DNA of 64,000 bases. It comes from Dyadobacter arcticus (GTDB lineage: Bacteria > Bacteroidota > Bacteroidia > Cytophagales > Spirosomataceae). The notes beneath the pieces were generated by a model, which did no database searches, was not told the origin of the DNA, and saw nothing but the letters and a program-made list of their open reading frames with translations. Of this stretch, positions 8,602-17,816 are shown one piece after another; the first letter of the stretch is position 1, and the number at the start of each line of letters is the position of its first letter. The stretch lies in assembly GCF_011762185.1 (NCBI RefSeq), contig NZ_JAASQJ010000007.1:62001-126000 (forward strand). Direction: 5' to 3'. The position numbers and the translations under genes are program-made.

Positions 8602-9087
8602 TTACAGCGCAGCAACATCTTTTTTCACTGCTCTTGGCGCCTTAATGGCTTTTCCTATCTTGATCAATTTTTCCGGTGTCTGGTACCCAATCAATTGCTG
8701 TACAATTTTGCCATCGCCATCTATAAAGAAAAGGGTTGGATAGCCTTCCAGTGGGTACTTTTCAGCAAGAGCCGGCCCTTCACCGCTTTCCATATCAAAT
8801 TTTACATTGATGAATTTTTTGTTGAAAACTTCTGCAACGTCTTTGCGGGTGAACACATTTTTCTGCAAAAGTTTGCAAGGCCCGCACCAGGTCGTGTAAG
8901 CATCAAAAAAGATAATCTTATTTTCTTGCTTGGCTTTTTTCAGAATGGATGCCCAGGATGCTTCGGTGAACTTTATACCCTTTTCAGCGGCTGTATCCTC
9001 TTTCTTGTTACCATCCTTCGCTTCTGCAATCGCAAAGGTCAATGCAACAACGGCGATCAGGAAACTTAAATTTTTCAGACTTTTCAT
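8602..9087 (-). CDS. Periplasmic thioredoxin-fold protein
   Basis: A signal peptide (residues 1-23, ending AEA) is followed by a single thioredoxin domain with the active site WCGPC (67-71) and the cis-Pro region YPLEGYPTLFFID. In Bacteroidota such exported thioredoxins reduce or isomerise disulfides in envelope proteins; the CGPC redox pair is intact, so activity is expected. The precise partner is unknown. The length (161) leaves only a short acidic/basic linker between the signal and the domain. Converges with gmd and diverges from engB. Confidence 0.88.
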   Translation of the reverse strand: MKSLKNLSFLIAVVALTFAIAEAKDGNKKEDTAAEKGIKFTEASWASILKKAKQENKIIFFDAYTTWCGPCKLLQKNVFTRKDVAEVFNKKFINVKFDMESGEGPALAEKYPLEGYPTLFFIDGDGKIVQQLIGYQTPEKLIKIGKAIKAPRAVKKDVAAL

Positions 9088-9205
9088 GCTAATGCTGGTT
9101 GTGTTTTATAGTTTGTATCAACGAAAATACCTTCTTGTTTTATTTTATCCAATTTGTTTCAATCTTGGCGAAACGATTATTATGCCCTGCCAATTTCAAA
9201 AAAGG

Positions 9206-9213
9206 TAACTTTG
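9206..9213 (+). promoter_or_regulatory. -7 promoter element for engB
   Basis: TAACTTTG matches TAnnTTTG exactly and lies 25 bp before the engB ATG, implying a leader of roughly 18-20 nt. No convincing -33 TTTG is visible. Confidence 0.5.
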
Positions 9214-9237
9214 TAGCTTAACAACCATTACAAAAAC

Positions 9238-9846
9238 ATGAAAGTTCAGGACGCAAAGTATGTGATGAGCAATTCGGATTACCAGAAATGCCCTGACCCT
9301 GTTTTGCCGGAATATGCTTTCATCGGACGTTCCAATGTTGGCAAATCATCATTGATTAATATGTTGACGGGCAAGAAATCGCTTGCTAAAACTTCCCAGC
9401 AGCCTGGAAAAACCCAGCTTATCAACCATTATTTGATCAACGACTTATGGTATCTCGTCGATTTGCCAGGTTATGGCTATGCGAAAGTAAGCAAGACTGA
9501 GCGCGACAAATGGGAGAAAATGATCGGCGATTATCTGCATAACCGTGAAAATCTCATCTGTACTTTTGTTTTAATTGATGTAAGGCACAGCCCTCTGGCC
9601 GTTGACCTGGAATTCATGGCAGGGCTTGGCGAGGCAGGCATTCCGTTTCACATCATTTTTACGAAAGCCGACAAACTTAAAGCGGGTCACGTGGCCAGTC
9701 AGGTTCAGGCATACGAACAAAAGCTGGCCGATATGTGGGAAGAAATCCCTCCGTTATTTGTCACTTCTGCCGAAAAAAACGAAGGCGCAGAGGCCATTTT
9801 GAAAACAATAGAAACTTATAACCAGTCGTTTGTCAAGACAAAGTAA
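9238..9846 (+). CDS. engB: Ribosome-biogenesis GTPase EngB/YsxC
   Basis: EngB is a TRAFAC GTPase needed for late assembly of the 50S subunit. The G motifs are complete: G1 GRSNVGKSS (30-38), G3 DLPGYGYAK (75-83), G4 TKAD (142-145), and an SAEKNEG G5-like segment near residue 180. Length 202 is typical. Starts at ATG 9238; the gene appears monocistronic, since the next gene begins 108 bp downstream with its own leader. Confidence 0.96.
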   Translation: MKVQDAKYVMSNSDYQKCPDPVLPEYAFIGRSNVGKSSLINMLTGKKSLAKTSQQPGKTQLINHYLINDLWYLVDLPGYGYAKVSKTERDKWEKMIGDYLHNRENLICTFVLIDVRHSPLAVDLEFMAGLGEAGIPFHIIFTKADKLKAGHVASQVQAYEQKLADMWEEIPPLFVTSAEKNEGAEAILKTIETYNQSFVKTK

Positions 9847-9954
9847 GGTCAGGGTTGTTTAGCGGCCAATCTTTACGTTATTTTGCGCAAAATTTGTTAC
9901 AGCGGCATTTGACATTATCATTATTAAAATATAACTAATTAATAATTAGAAAGG

Positions 9955-10467
9955 ATGAGTGAAAAAGTAGAGTCAACCGGAATGGATTTATTGAAGGAAA
10001 TAGCCAATGTTTCAGGCAAAGGCGGTTTGTTTCGTATTCTAAAGCCTAGCCGGGCAGGTGTTATTGTCGAAAGTCTTGACGAAAAGCATGAAAAAACATT
10101 GATAGGGCCTACTGCCCGTGTCTCTGTTCTGAAAGATGTTTCGATATTCACGGAAGGTGAAAAAGAATCGGCTCCATTGGAAGATGTGTTTTTGAAAATT
10201 CGGGAAATACATGGTGAGCAGGTTGAACTGGTAGTCAAAACCGCATCGGACAAAGAACTTATCGAGTTTCTTGCCAAAATTCTTCCTGATTTCGACAGAT
10301 CCAAAGTATATGTGTCCGACATTAAAAAAGTCATAACCTGGTACAATCTCTTGTCAAAATATACACCTGAATTATTTATTCCAAAAGCGGAGGAAGCTGT
10401 GGCCGAGACCGAAGTTGCTGAGGAGGTGAAAGAAGAGCCTGCAAATAAAGAAGAAACCAACGCTTAA
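9955..10467 (+). CDS. DUF5606-family protein
   Basis: The N-terminal 145 residues match the DUF5606 family as I recall it: LKEIANVSGKGGLFRIL, then GVIVESLDEKH, then DISIF-like and SDIKKVITWYNLL (about 121-133). It is soluble, with no signal peptide, and ends in a highly acidic Glu/Ala tail (146-170). The family is confined to Bacteroidota and has no assigned function. The antisense strand is also open across this gene, which is a by-product of the acidic codon composition. It is followed by a terminator hairpin. Confidence 0.8.
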   Translation: MSEKVESTGMDLLKEIANVSGKGGLFRILKPSRAGVIVESLDEKHEKTLIGPTARVSVLKDVSIFTEGEKESAPLEDVFLKIREIHGEQVELVVKTASDKELIEFLAKILPDFDRSKVYVSDIKKVITWYNLLSKYTPELFIPKAEEAVAETEVAEEVKEEPANKEETNA

Positions 10468-10490
10468 GCTTGCGAATGAAGATTATATTC

Positions 10491-10528
10491 AAAACCCTGT
10501 CGAATTGACGGGGTTTTTATTTTTTTAA
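10491..10528 (+). terminator. Terminator after DUF5606 gene
   Basis: AAAACCCTGTC pairs with GACGGGGTTTT (one U-G wobble) around a GAATT loop and is followed by a T-rich run. It separates the DUF5606 gene from deoC, which starts at 10546. Confidence 0.85.
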
Positions 10529-10545
10529 GAAAATATTCCTCCTGA

Positions 10546-11205
10546 ATGCCAGAACCTTCCAGCTACATTGATCACACCCTCCTAACGCCAGTCGCCTCTG
10601 AAACGGATATCAGGAAAATTTGCGAGGAAGCGTGGATACATCAATTCAAAGCCGTTTGCATTGCACCTACTTACGTTCCCTATGTAGTCGAAATGCTCGA
10701 ATTCTGTCCGATTAAAATCGAAATAGCAACTGTGATCGGTTTTCCTTTTGGGTATTCTTCAACAGAGGCCAAAGTCGCTGAAACGCAAAAAGCATTGGAA
10801 GCCGGAGCAACTGAATTGGATGTGGTAATGAACATTTCAAGGTTTAAATCAATGGCTTATGACAGTGTTCGGGAAGAATTACAGATACTGACGAATATCG
10901 CGCATCAGTTCAGTGCAACGCTAAAAGCGATTATTGAAACGGCTTATCTTGACTCATTTGAATTGTACACGGCCTGCGAAATTTGCGCCGAGGCAAATGT
11001 TGATTTTGTGAAAACATCAACGGGCTTTGCTCCCAAAGGAGCGGAAGTCGAAATCGTGAAAAAGCTACGAGCTATACTTCCCTCAAACATTCGGATAAAA
11101 GCATCCGGCGGGATCCGTACTTATGATCAGGCCATGTCGATGATTGAGGCGGGTGCCGACCGCATCGGTACCTCTGCCGGAGTTGCAATCGTCACGAACG
11201 CATGA
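10546..11205 (+). CDS. deoC: Deoxyribose-phosphate aldolase
   Basis: DeoC cleaves 2-deoxyribose 5-phosphate to glyceraldehyde 3-phosphate and acetaldehyde in deoxynucleoside catabolism. The TIM-barrel class I aldolase motifs are clear: DHTLLTP (9-15), Asp92 in ELDVVMN, Schiff-base Lys156 in VDFVKTSTGF, and the second active-site lysine Lys185 in RIKASGGIR. Length 219 is normal. The last four bases overlap the start of the next gene (ATGA), so translation of deoC and the glycosyltransferase is probably coupled although their pathways are unrelated. Confidence 0.95.
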   Translation: MPEPSSYIDHTLLTPVASETDIRKICEEAWIHQFKAVCIAPTYVPYVVEMLEFCPIKIEIATVIGFPFGYSSTEAKVAETQKALEAGATELDVVMNISRFKSMAYDSVREELQILTNIAHQFSATLKAIIETAYLDSFELYTACEICAEANVDFVKTSTGFAPKGAEVEIVKKLRAILPSNIRIKASGGIRTYDQAMSMIEAGADRIGTSAGVAIVTNA

Positions 11206-12341
11206 AACAACGTGTTTTGCTGTTAAGCACAGTCCATCCTGCCACGGATCCGCGCATCTTTTATAAAATCGCACCTTCGCTTGCGGTGGAATATGAGGTG
11301 TTTTGTGCATTGCCTCATGCTGGTAGAGGTGCAAATAGTAGCTTGACTGCCATTTCACTACCTCGTTTTGAGCGGCTATTGACACGATTGCTGTTTTGTC
11401 ACCCGGTCATGTTGTGGAAGTGCCTCCGTTTAAAGCCCGATCTCGTCCATATTTTCGTGCCGGAGTTAATCCCGGCTGCCTTTCTGTTTCAATGGATGGG
11501 CGCAAAGGTTATTTATGAAGTTCAAGAAAATCTTTTTAAAAAGTTTGCAATCAAAAAATTTAATAAGGCACTGATTTACAGAAAACTTTTTAAATATTTT
11601 GACCGGATTGCAAGGCGACAATTTCATTTGATATTTACTGAAAAGGCCTATCTGGATGAATACAGGCATCTTAATCATCCCTACGCAATTATTCAAAATT
11701 TTGTTTCTCTCCCATTTATCGATTTGATCCAGGAAAATGAAGAGGCCAACCCGACCAGACCCGAATTTTTTTATGCGGGAGTTATATCCGGGGAACGATG
11801 TTTTGACGTACTTATATTGGCGCTTGTCAAGCTAAAAGAAAGGTATTTCAATTTTCATGTTCATTTGTTTGGTCCGGTCAGGATTGCTTCCGAAAAGCTT
11901 TCAACCTTGTCAGGCTATGCACAGGTTTCGAAACATTTGACTTTTTATGGTTATCAGGATCAAAAAGTTGCGCTGCGGTATGCGCGACGATGCATGGCAG
12001 GAATTGCCTTATTAAAACCGGTTGCCGACTATCCTGACTCTTTTACAACCAAGTTATTTGAATACATGGCTTTGGGAATTCCCGTGATCACTTCGGATTT
12101 CCCTCTTTACAAACAAGTCGTGGAGCATTCGGAATGCGGCTTTTGTATATCTCCATATGATGACAATATGCTTTATGAAAAGCTAGTTTGGGTTATTGAA
12201 AATAGGGAAGCAGCTAGTGAAATGGGTTTAAATGGCAGAAAGTCAGCTGAGAAAAACTATAATTGGACTTCTGAAAAGTCGTCCCTTTTATCCTTTTACA
12301 GAATATCCTTACACAGCATTAAAGCAAAGTCAATGCAATAG
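11202..12341 (+). CDS. Glycosyltransferase, GT4-like (group 1)
   Basis: This 379-residue cytoplasmic or membrane-associated protein has the two-lobe GT-B layout. An N-terminal acceptor lobe begins RVLLLSTVHPATDPRIFYK and includes KPDLVHIFVPE; the C-terminal donor lobe includes KLFEYMALGIPVITSDFP, with the usual E-x7-E region just after GxPV replaced by the TSDFPLYKQVVE segment. This arrangement is typical of GT4 enzymes that transfer hexoses in surface polysaccharide or glycolipid synthesis. Acceptor and donor cannot be read from sequence. ATG 11202 overlaps the deoC stop. Confidence 0.85.
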   Translation: MKQRVLLLSTVHPATDPRIFYKIAPSLAVEYEVFCALPHAGRGANSSLTAISLPRFERLLTRLLFCHPVMLWKCLRLKPDLVHIFVPELIPAAFLFQWMGAKVIYEVQENLFKKFAIKKFNKALIYRKLFKYFDRIARRQFHLIFTEKAYLDEYRHLNHPYAIIQNFVSLPFIDLIQENEEANPTRPEFFYAGVISGERCFDVLILALVKLKERYFNFHVHLFGPVRIASEKLSTLSGYAQVSKHLTFYGYQDQKVALRYARRCMAGIALLKPVADYPDSFTTKLFEYMALGIPVITSDFPLYKQVVEHSECGFCISPYDDNMLYEKLVWVIENREAASEMGLNGRKSAEKNYNWTSEKSSLLSFYRISLHSIKAKSMQ

Positions 12342-12394
12342 CTGCATTTGTATCATTTTATAAATTTATTATTGAATTGTTCAAATATTAAGTA

Positions 12395-12443
12395 CTACGA
12401 TTTCTACGAAATATTTAACTTTCGAAATCTAAACGAATCGTAG
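12395..12443. promoter_or_regulatory. Inverted repeat before FabH-like gene
   Basis: CTACGATT (12395-12402) and AATCGTAG (12436-12443) form an interrupted inverted repeat 24 bp upstream of the ATG at 12467. An inner TTTC...GAAA symmetry lies between them. It could be an operator or a leader stem-loop; the gap is AT-rich and symmetry by chance cannot be excluded. Confidence 0.3.
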
Positions 12444-12466
12444 TTGGCGAAGTCAACTTCTCAATC

Positions 12467-13411
12467 ATGTATATTAATACCGTTAGTCATTATTTGCCAA
12501 GCGAAGTTATTGGTAATGAATATTTTACAAACATTAACAATCTGTCCAACGAGTGGATTGTAGAGCGAACAGGAATTTCAGAAAGACGCAAGGCATCTCC
12601 GGAAGAAAATACTTCCATTATGGCGGTCAAAGCAGTTGAATCCTTACTTGAAAGTATCCCATACAGCAAAAACGAAATTGATCTTATCATAGGTGCCACC
12701 TACACGCCCTACGACACCATAGTTACCCTGGCCCATGCGGTTCAATACCAGCTTCAAATTCCTGACATTCCGGTTATCAGCATTTCCTCTGCCTGTTCCT
12801 CCTTATTGAATGCGATTGAAATTGTAGAAGGCTACTTCGCCATGGGCAAAGCATCCAAAGCGCTTGTGGTGGTATCTGATCATAATACCGCTTATTACAA
12901 TGAAATGGACACCGTTTCAGGACATTTGTGGGGTGATGGAGCTTCTGCGCTTCTTATTTCCAAAGAGCGCCAGACGGAGTCGGATATGGAGATTAAAAAA
13001 CTGATTACAGGTGGGGCAGCAACAAGCGGAAAAGCGATTGAAGCCGTTGTTTTACGGCCCAATGACCGCGGGGTAATCATGCCTTTCGGGCGGGATGTTT
13101 TCCAAAATGCTTGCGTTTATATGCCAAAAGTGAGCCAACAGGTCTTACAAGCTTGCGGACTTACGATCGATGATCTCGATTATCTGATCCCTCACCAGGC
13201 CAATCACAGGATTAGTTTGAATGTGATCAATACCTTGGGAATTCCAGTTGAAAAGCTTATTTCCAACATTCAATACCTCGGAAACACCGGCTGTGCAGGA
13301 TGTGCGATTGCACTTTCGGAGAATAAGGACAAATTCAAAAAAGGTGAAAATATTGTTATTACGGTATTTGGAGGTGGTTATTCATACGGCGCCATGCTGC
13401 TGACGGTTTAA
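12467..13411 (+). CDS. fabH: 3-oxoacyl-ACP synthase III (FabH-like)
   Basis: The thiolase-fold enzyme condenses an acyl-CoA primer with malonyl-ACP. The catalytic triad is intact: Cys110 (SSACSS), His243 (PHQANHRI) and Asn273 (GNTGCAG). The length (314) is slightly short compared with E. coli FabH (317). The Asn motif reads NTGCAG rather than NTSAAS, as in many Bacteroidota paralogues, so the primer may be branched or longer than acetyl-CoA. It is not next to other fab genes; acpP-fabF lie 35 kb away. Either housekeeping chain initiation or a specialised lipid is possible. Confidence 0.88.
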   Translation: MYINTVSHYLPSEVIGNEYFTNINNLSNEWIVERTGISERRKASPEENTSIMAVKAVESLLESIPYSKNEIDLIIGATYTPYDTIVTLAHAVQYQLQIPDIPVISISSACSSLLNAIEIVEGYFAMGKASKALVVVSDHNTAYYNEMDTVSGHLWGDGASALLISKERQTESDMEIKKLITGGAATSGKAIEAVVLRPNDRGVIMPFGRDVFQNACVYMPKVSQQVLQACGLTIDDLDYLIPHQANHRISLNVINTLGIPVEKLISNIQYLGNTGCAGCAIALSENKDKFKKGENIVITVFGGGYSYGAMLLTV

Positions 13412-13428
13412 CAAATAATACTCTATAT

Positions 13429-13472
13429 AAAAAAGCGACGCGATCGGGTTACCCAATCGCGTCGCTTTTTTT
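13429..13472. terminator. Bidirectional terminator, FabH-like / M1 peptidase
   Basis: An A run, a 19-bp stem (AAAAGCGACGCGAT arm, one mismatch) and a T run lie between the convergent genes. The symmetric A and T flanks allow use from both strands. Confidence 0.9.
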
Positions 13473-13487
13473 CAAAATCCTTTTATT

Positions 13488-15482
13488 TCAATTAACCTCC
13501 GGCTCGGCAAACATCGCAGGTTTCCAAACATTGTTATCAGGATTAATATCCGGTAAATTATGTTCAGGATCAATAGTTACCGAACGTATTGCCTGCTGCG
13601 TAGCGGCTTTAAAAGTCCAGGAACCACCTCTTTGCCAGATCTCAACGGGTAATTCAACACGGGTTTTCTTGCCGCTAACCTCTTCAATGTCAATCTTGGC
13701 AGGCATAGCCCACTGATCCAGATTTTCGATGGTGATAAAAGATCCTTTCTGAGGATTTTGCTCGACGTAGCTCACTTCTTTCACGCCCTGGTCGAGTTTA
13801 TAGTTTTCAAAAAACCACCCTTTCCAAAACCAACCCAAATCTTCCCCAGCGGCGTCTTCCATGGTGCGGAAAAAATCGTAAGGCGTTGGATGCTTAAATG
13901 CCCAACGCTGCACATACAAATGGAATGCATAATCAAATCGCTCTTTACCAAGTACTTGTTCTCTCAGCATTTTCAATCCCAAGGCTGGCTTGTAATATGC
14001 TTCCCATCCCAAATTAACAACCTGCACCACATCCGGGATCGTCATGATAGGATCTGCTTTCGGCCGGAATATCATGGGTGCAATCCGTTGCATGTCATTC
14101 ATCTGCCCGGCTTTATATTCCCCATTATTAAAATTATCACTCGATAAAAAGTTGATAAATGTATTAAAGCCTTCATCCATCCAGGCGTATTTTCTCTCGT
14201 TGTTTCCAACAATCATCGGGAACCAGTTGTGCCCAAATTCATGATCAGTTACTCCCCAAAGATCGTCTTTCCTGCTTTTGCTGCTACAAAATACAATACC
14301 CGGATACTCCATGCCACCCACAATGCCACCGACATTGGTCGCAACCGGATAAGTGTATTCATGCACATATTGTGAATAAAACTCAATGCAACCTTTCACA
14401 TATTCTGTGGATCTGCCCCAGCCATCCAACCCTCCATCCTCAGCCGGATATGCCGATTGGGCCAATGCCGTTTTACCTTTTGGCAGATTCATTCGGGCAG
14501 CATCCCAAACAAATGCTTTGGAAGTCGCCCAAGCAATATCGCGCGCCTGAGCACACCGAAAACGCCAGGTCAATGTACCCGACTGCTTAGGCCGGGATTG
14601 TGGATTAGTTACCTCTTCTGCGGAACGTATCATCACCGTTTGATCGCTTTTTGCGGCATCAGCCAATCGTTTTCGCTGTTCCGCTGTTAAAACTTCGCCA
14701 GGATTTGTTAATTCTCCCGAACCGACCACAATGTGGTCCCACGGAACGGTTATATTATATTCAAAATCACCGTATTCGAGGTAAAACTCTCCTGCGCCGA
14801 GGTAAGGCAATGTGTTCCAGCCTTCTATGTCATCAAAAACAGCAACGCGGGGATACCACTGCGCCATTTCATAAACGATCCCGTTTTTGGTTTCTAATGT
14901 TCCCATCCGGTCTGCGCCATACTCAGGTATTTTGATAGAATAGGCAATTCTGATCTTAATCACATCACCATTTGCTTTCACAGGCGTTGTTAGCCTGATT
15001 TGCATGCGCGTGTCCGTAATTTTGTAATCAGCATCAACAAATTTATCCTTACCCTGCTGGACCGTAACTGATTTGATAGAGTCGCCGCCTTCAAATCCTA
15101 AATTTGCAAATCTACCGCCCGTGACAGGCGTCGTTTTCCCACCTCTGGACTGATCGCTGAACGCATTCTGATCCAATTGCAGCCACACAAATTCGAGATT
15201 TTCAGGGCTATTATTCTTGTAAGTCAATTCAACATCACCACTTAAAAAACCCTTCTCTTCATCCAATGTTACATTGATTTTGTAGTCGGCACGGTTTTGC
15301 CAGTATTTTGGTCCAGGCGCCCCGCTTCCTGATCGGAATTCATTGCCAGGCTGAAAATTAAATAATGGATGAAAAAGTATGTGTGCATTGTATGCGCCCT
15401 TTCCTCCCTCCTGCGCAACACTACTGAAAGTGCCCAGGGTGCCAATCACCAACATACCCAGACGAAAAATTGAAAATTTCAT
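13488..15482 (-). CDS. M1-family metallopeptidase, exported
   Basis: A signal peptide (1-23, ending SVAQ) leads a gluzincin aminopeptidase. The zinc site is H414-E-F-G-H418 with the third ligand Glu437 in WMDEGFNTF, the standard HEXXH-18-E spacing. The exopeptidase GxMEN motif is represented by GGMEYPGIVF upstream. The N-terminal 250 residues carry the beta-sandwich domain of M1 enzymes. It is expected to trim N-terminal residues from peptides in the periplasm. Length 664 suits the short Bacteroidota M1 subgroup without the ERAP-like C-terminal domain. Confidence 0.9.
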   Translation of the reverse strand: MKFSIFRLGMLVIGTLGTFSSVAQEGGKGAYNAHILFHPLFNFQPGNEFRSGSGAPGPKYWQNRADYKINVTLDEEKGFLSGDVELTYKNNSPENLEFVWLQLDQNAFSDQSRGGKTTPVTGGRFANLGFEGGDSIKSVTVQQGKDKFVDADYKITDTRMQIRLTTPVKANGDVIKIRIAYSIKIPEYGADRMGTLETKNGIVYEMAQWYPRVAVFDDIEGWNTLPYLGAGEFYLEYGDFEYNITVPWDHIVVGSGELTNPGEVLTAEQRKRLADAAKSDQTVMIRSAEEVTNPQSRPKQSGTLTWRFRCAQARDIAWATSKAFVWDAARMNLPKGKTALAQSAYPAEDGGLDGWGRSTEYVKGCIEFYSQYVHEYTYPVATNVGGIVGGMEYPGIVFCSSKSRKDDLWGVTDHEFGHNWFPMIVGNNERKYAWMDEGFNTFINFLSSDNFNNGEYKAGQMNDMQRIAPMIFRPKADPIMTIPDVVQVVNLGWEAYYKPALGLKMLREQVLGKERFDYAFHLYVQRWAFKHPTPYDFFRTMEDAAGEDLGWFWKGWFFENYKLDQGVKEVSYVEQNPQKGSFITIENLDQWAMPAKIDIEEVSGKKTRVELPVEIWQRGGSWTFKAATQQAIRSVTIDPEHNLPDINPDNNVWKPAMFAEPEVN

Positions 15483-15619
15483 TCTAATAATTAAAGATGG
15501 AAAATATAGGATTATAAACGAGCAAGATACAGTTTTTCGCCTTTTTTAGAATAAAAAGTTTAACTTTTGACTACCAAAGCCCTCTTTATTTGCCCAATAT
15601 CGACATTCACAAAATAATC

Positions 15620-16627
15620 ATGCGCGAGCGTCTTTCCGTCGAATCCTACGTTACTGGCATTCTTGCTGGCGACCGGATTATGCTGAGCCGCGCCATAACC
15701 ATTACAGAGAGCCGCCTGCCCGAGGATAAGATTTTGGCACAAACGATACTTCAGAACGTTATTCCAAAAACCGGCCATACCATTCGCATTGGAATCACGG
15801 GAATTCCCGGCGTAGGAAAAAGTACATTCATAGAAGCTTTCGGCCAATATCTAACATCGTTAGGAAGGCGTGTCGCGGTGCTGGCCATCGATCCTTCGAG
15901 CAAAAAATCGGGCGGCAGCATTCTTGGCGACAAAACCCGGATGGAAAAACTTTCCAATCATTCGCTCGCATTCATCAGGCCGTCCGCCACCGGCCTGTCC
16001 CTCGGTGGTGTTACGCGAAATACAAGGGAAACAATGCTCCTTTGCGAAGCAGCAGGTTACGAGATTATCCTTGTTGAAACGGTCGGGGTGGGGCAATCAG
16101 AGACATTGGTTAAAGGCATAACCGACTTCTTTCTGCTCCTCATGCTTGCCGGAGCCGGCGACGAGCTTCAGGGGATCAAAAAAGGCATTATGGAAATGGT
16201 GGATGCCATTGCAGTCAATAAGGCCGATGGTACTAACGAAAACGCTGCTGGCCAGGCAGTTTCTGAATATCAAAATGCCGTGCACTTACTTCCGGCTACC
16301 GAGTCCGGATACAATGTGCGAGTCATTCCTTGCTCAGCGCTGGAAGGAAAGGGAATGGATACGATTTGGCAAATGGTTGAAGAGTATGTGGTGGTGACGA
16401 AATCAAACGGATTTTTCACAAAAAACAGGCAATTGCAAAACATCGACTGGATGCATGATACCGTTCGGCAGACTTTAGAAGACCAATTTTATAAAAATAC
16501 TGCTGTAAAAGAGCTAATGCCGGATATAGAGAAAGCCGTTCGGAAAGGGGAGAAATTACCTGGGCAGGCTGCCAATGATTTGATTGCTTTATACATGAAA
16601 AGCCAAATTTCTTCACTTAAATCGTAA
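15620..16627 (+). CDS. meaB: Methylmalonyl-CoA mutase-associated GTPase MeaB
   Basis: MeaB is a G3E-family GTPase that protects and reloads adenosylcobalamin-dependent methylmalonyl-CoA mutase. The P-loop GIPGVGKST lies at 61-69, the Mg/switch region contains ETVGVGQSE, and the base-recognition motif is NKADG. Length 335 is typical. ATG 15620 is chosen; a TTG at 15590 adds ten residues without homology. The mutase subunits are not in this window, so the chaperone is unlinked from its client here. Confidence 0.93.
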   Translation: MRERLSVESYVTGILAGDRIMLSRAITITESRLPEDKILAQTILQNVIPKTGHTIRIGITGIPGVGKSTFIEAFGQYLTSLGRRVAVLAIDPSSKKSGGSILGDKTRMEKLSNHSLAFIRPSATGLSLGGVTRNTRETMLLCEAAGYEIILVETVGVGQSETLVKGITDFFLLLMLAGAGDELQGIKKGIMEMVDAIAVNKADGTNENAAGQAVSEYQNAVHLLPATESGYNVRVIPCSALEGKGMDTIWQMVEEYVVVTKSNGFFTKNRQLQNIDWMHDTVRQTLEDQFYKNTAVKELMPDIEKAVRKGEKLPGQAANDLIALYMKSQISSLKS

Positions 16628-16711
16628 AAATTGTAGTCAAAAACATTTTTGAACTATGTTTTAACGTTAAATGTAAGGTATATATCAATCGTTCAACTGT
16701 TACTTTCTACT

Positions 16712-17197
16712 ATGAAAATTATTCACGCCCTTGGCAAGACCACCCTCCTTGCTTTCCTGTTGATGGCTTTTGCAATTTCAGCTTGTAAAGATGACGATAA
16801 TGAGCCTGATCCCGGAGCTGTGGATACAAACCCAATCGTTGGTACATGGCGGTTAACAGCCGTCACCCCGGAAACTGCCGGTACGACCATCCCTGCGATA
16901 CAATTTATTACCGCATCCGTGCCATGTCTTTTCGACCTTAAATTAACGTTCAACGCAGACAATAGCATCACGACTGCGGATTGCAGTGCAGCGGTTTCCG
17001 CCATTGATCCATTTGTTCCGGTTGGTGCCGAAGCAAAATGGAAAGTAACTGGTGACAAACTAGTGCTATCCAAGGGTACCACCACCCAGGAATTCAAAAT
17101 GACTCAAACGGCAACTGATCTTACAGTTATTGTTAATACCAACACGGACGCAACCAAACCTCCGGTCAATGCACTTCTACAATTTAAAAGGGTTTAA
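16712..17197 (+). CDS. Lipocalin-like lipoprotein
   Basis: The signal peptide ends in a lipobox (AISAC, Cys25) followed by an acidic stretch (KDDDNEPDP) that in Bacteroidota can act as an outer-membrane or surface export signal. The mature domain begins NPIVGTWRLTAV and alternates beta strands to the C-terminus, the pattern of small lipocalin-like proteins. A ligand cannot be predicted. ATG 16712 gives a proper lipoprotein signal; the longer open frame from 16649 does not. Confidence 0.7.
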   Translation: MKIIHALGKTTLLAFLLMAFAISACKDDDNEPDPGAVDTNPIVGTWRLTAVTPETAGTTIPAIQFITASVPCLFDLKLTFNADNSITTADCSAAVSAIDPFVPVGAEAKWKVTGDKLVLSKGTTTQEFKMTQTATDLTVIVNTNTDATKPPVNALLQFKRV

Positions 17198-17213
17198 GAT
17201 ATATCTGGAAATG

Positions 17214-17247
17214 AAAACAGCCCCGCTTTGAGCGGGGCTGTTTTTTT
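17214..17247. terminator. Bidirectional terminator, lipocalin / DUF4440 genes
   Basis: AAAACAGCCCCGCT pairs perfectly with AGCGGGGCTGTTTT around a TTG loop, followed by more T residues. It separates two convergent genes by the shortest possible spacing. Confidence 0.92.
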
Positions 17248-17248
17248 G

Positions 17249-17683
17249 TTATCCACTTGTGTGATCACAAATAATAACCCATTTATCCTTTATCTTTTTC
17301 CAGGTTAAGGTATAATATCCTTCCAGATCGCCTTTCTCAGGTCTTGTCAAATGAAATTTACCAACGATAAAAGCAACCCCCGGCCCGGGAAATGAGAAAT
17401 TGATAAAAGTAAATTCCAGCTTACCCATTGTAACCCGGTCGGGATAGCGCTTCATATAACCTTCATAAGTTGACTTGTACCCATAAGTAACCCCGGTCTT
17501 TCCCACAAACATTAACGAATCGGACTCCCAGTAACCGCTCATAAAAGAATTTATATCGCCATTGTTCCAATCGGATACCTGCCGGTTTAGAGTAGTGAGG
17601 ATCTCCTCCTTATCCTTGGCCGATTGTGCCCTGCCGACAAATGCCAGTGACAGCAGTAATATGGCAAAAAGCCAGTTTCTCAT
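17249..17683 (-). CDS. Exported SnoaL/DUF4440-like protein
   Basis: A 20-residue signal peptide (MRNWLFAILLL..., ending RAQ) precedes a 120-residue NTF2-like cone: EILTTLNRQVSDWNNGDINSF is the first helix, and GYYTLTWKKIKDKWVIICDH the final strands. DUF4440 proteins are small periplasmic or cytoplasmic folds with diverse or unknown roles. The ATG at 17683 is chosen because it starts the signal peptide; the frame continues upstream to 17758 without it. Divergent from the lipid kinase gene. Confidence 0.78.
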   Translation of the reverse strand: MRNWLFAILLLSLAFVGRAQSAKDKEEILTTLNRQVSDWNNGDINSFMSGYWESDSLMFVGKTGVTYGYKSTYEGYMKRYPDRVTMGKLEFTFINFSFPGPGVAFIVGKFHLTRPEKGDLEGYYTLTWKKIKDKWVIICDHTSG

Positions 17684-17816
17684 AATTTTTATGGACTTTT
17701 GTGAAAGTTTTGATAATTCTAATATACATAAAGAATCAGGTGAACCCGGTGATGTCATCGCAGAAAATCGATCATTGCCTATCTGCTCATCTAATTTTCA
17801 TTCTTCGCCTGACCTT

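Noticed and set aside
9847..9870. GTCAGGGTTGTTTAG after engB as a solo copy of the decanucleotide repeat
   Set aside because: Only about one and a half units resemble the consensus, with no inverted arm; chance similarity cannot be excluded.
9939..10460. Antisense open frame across the DUF5606 gene
   Set aside because: The Ser/Thr-rich product is the mirror of Glu/Lys-rich codons, while the sense frame matches a conserved family.
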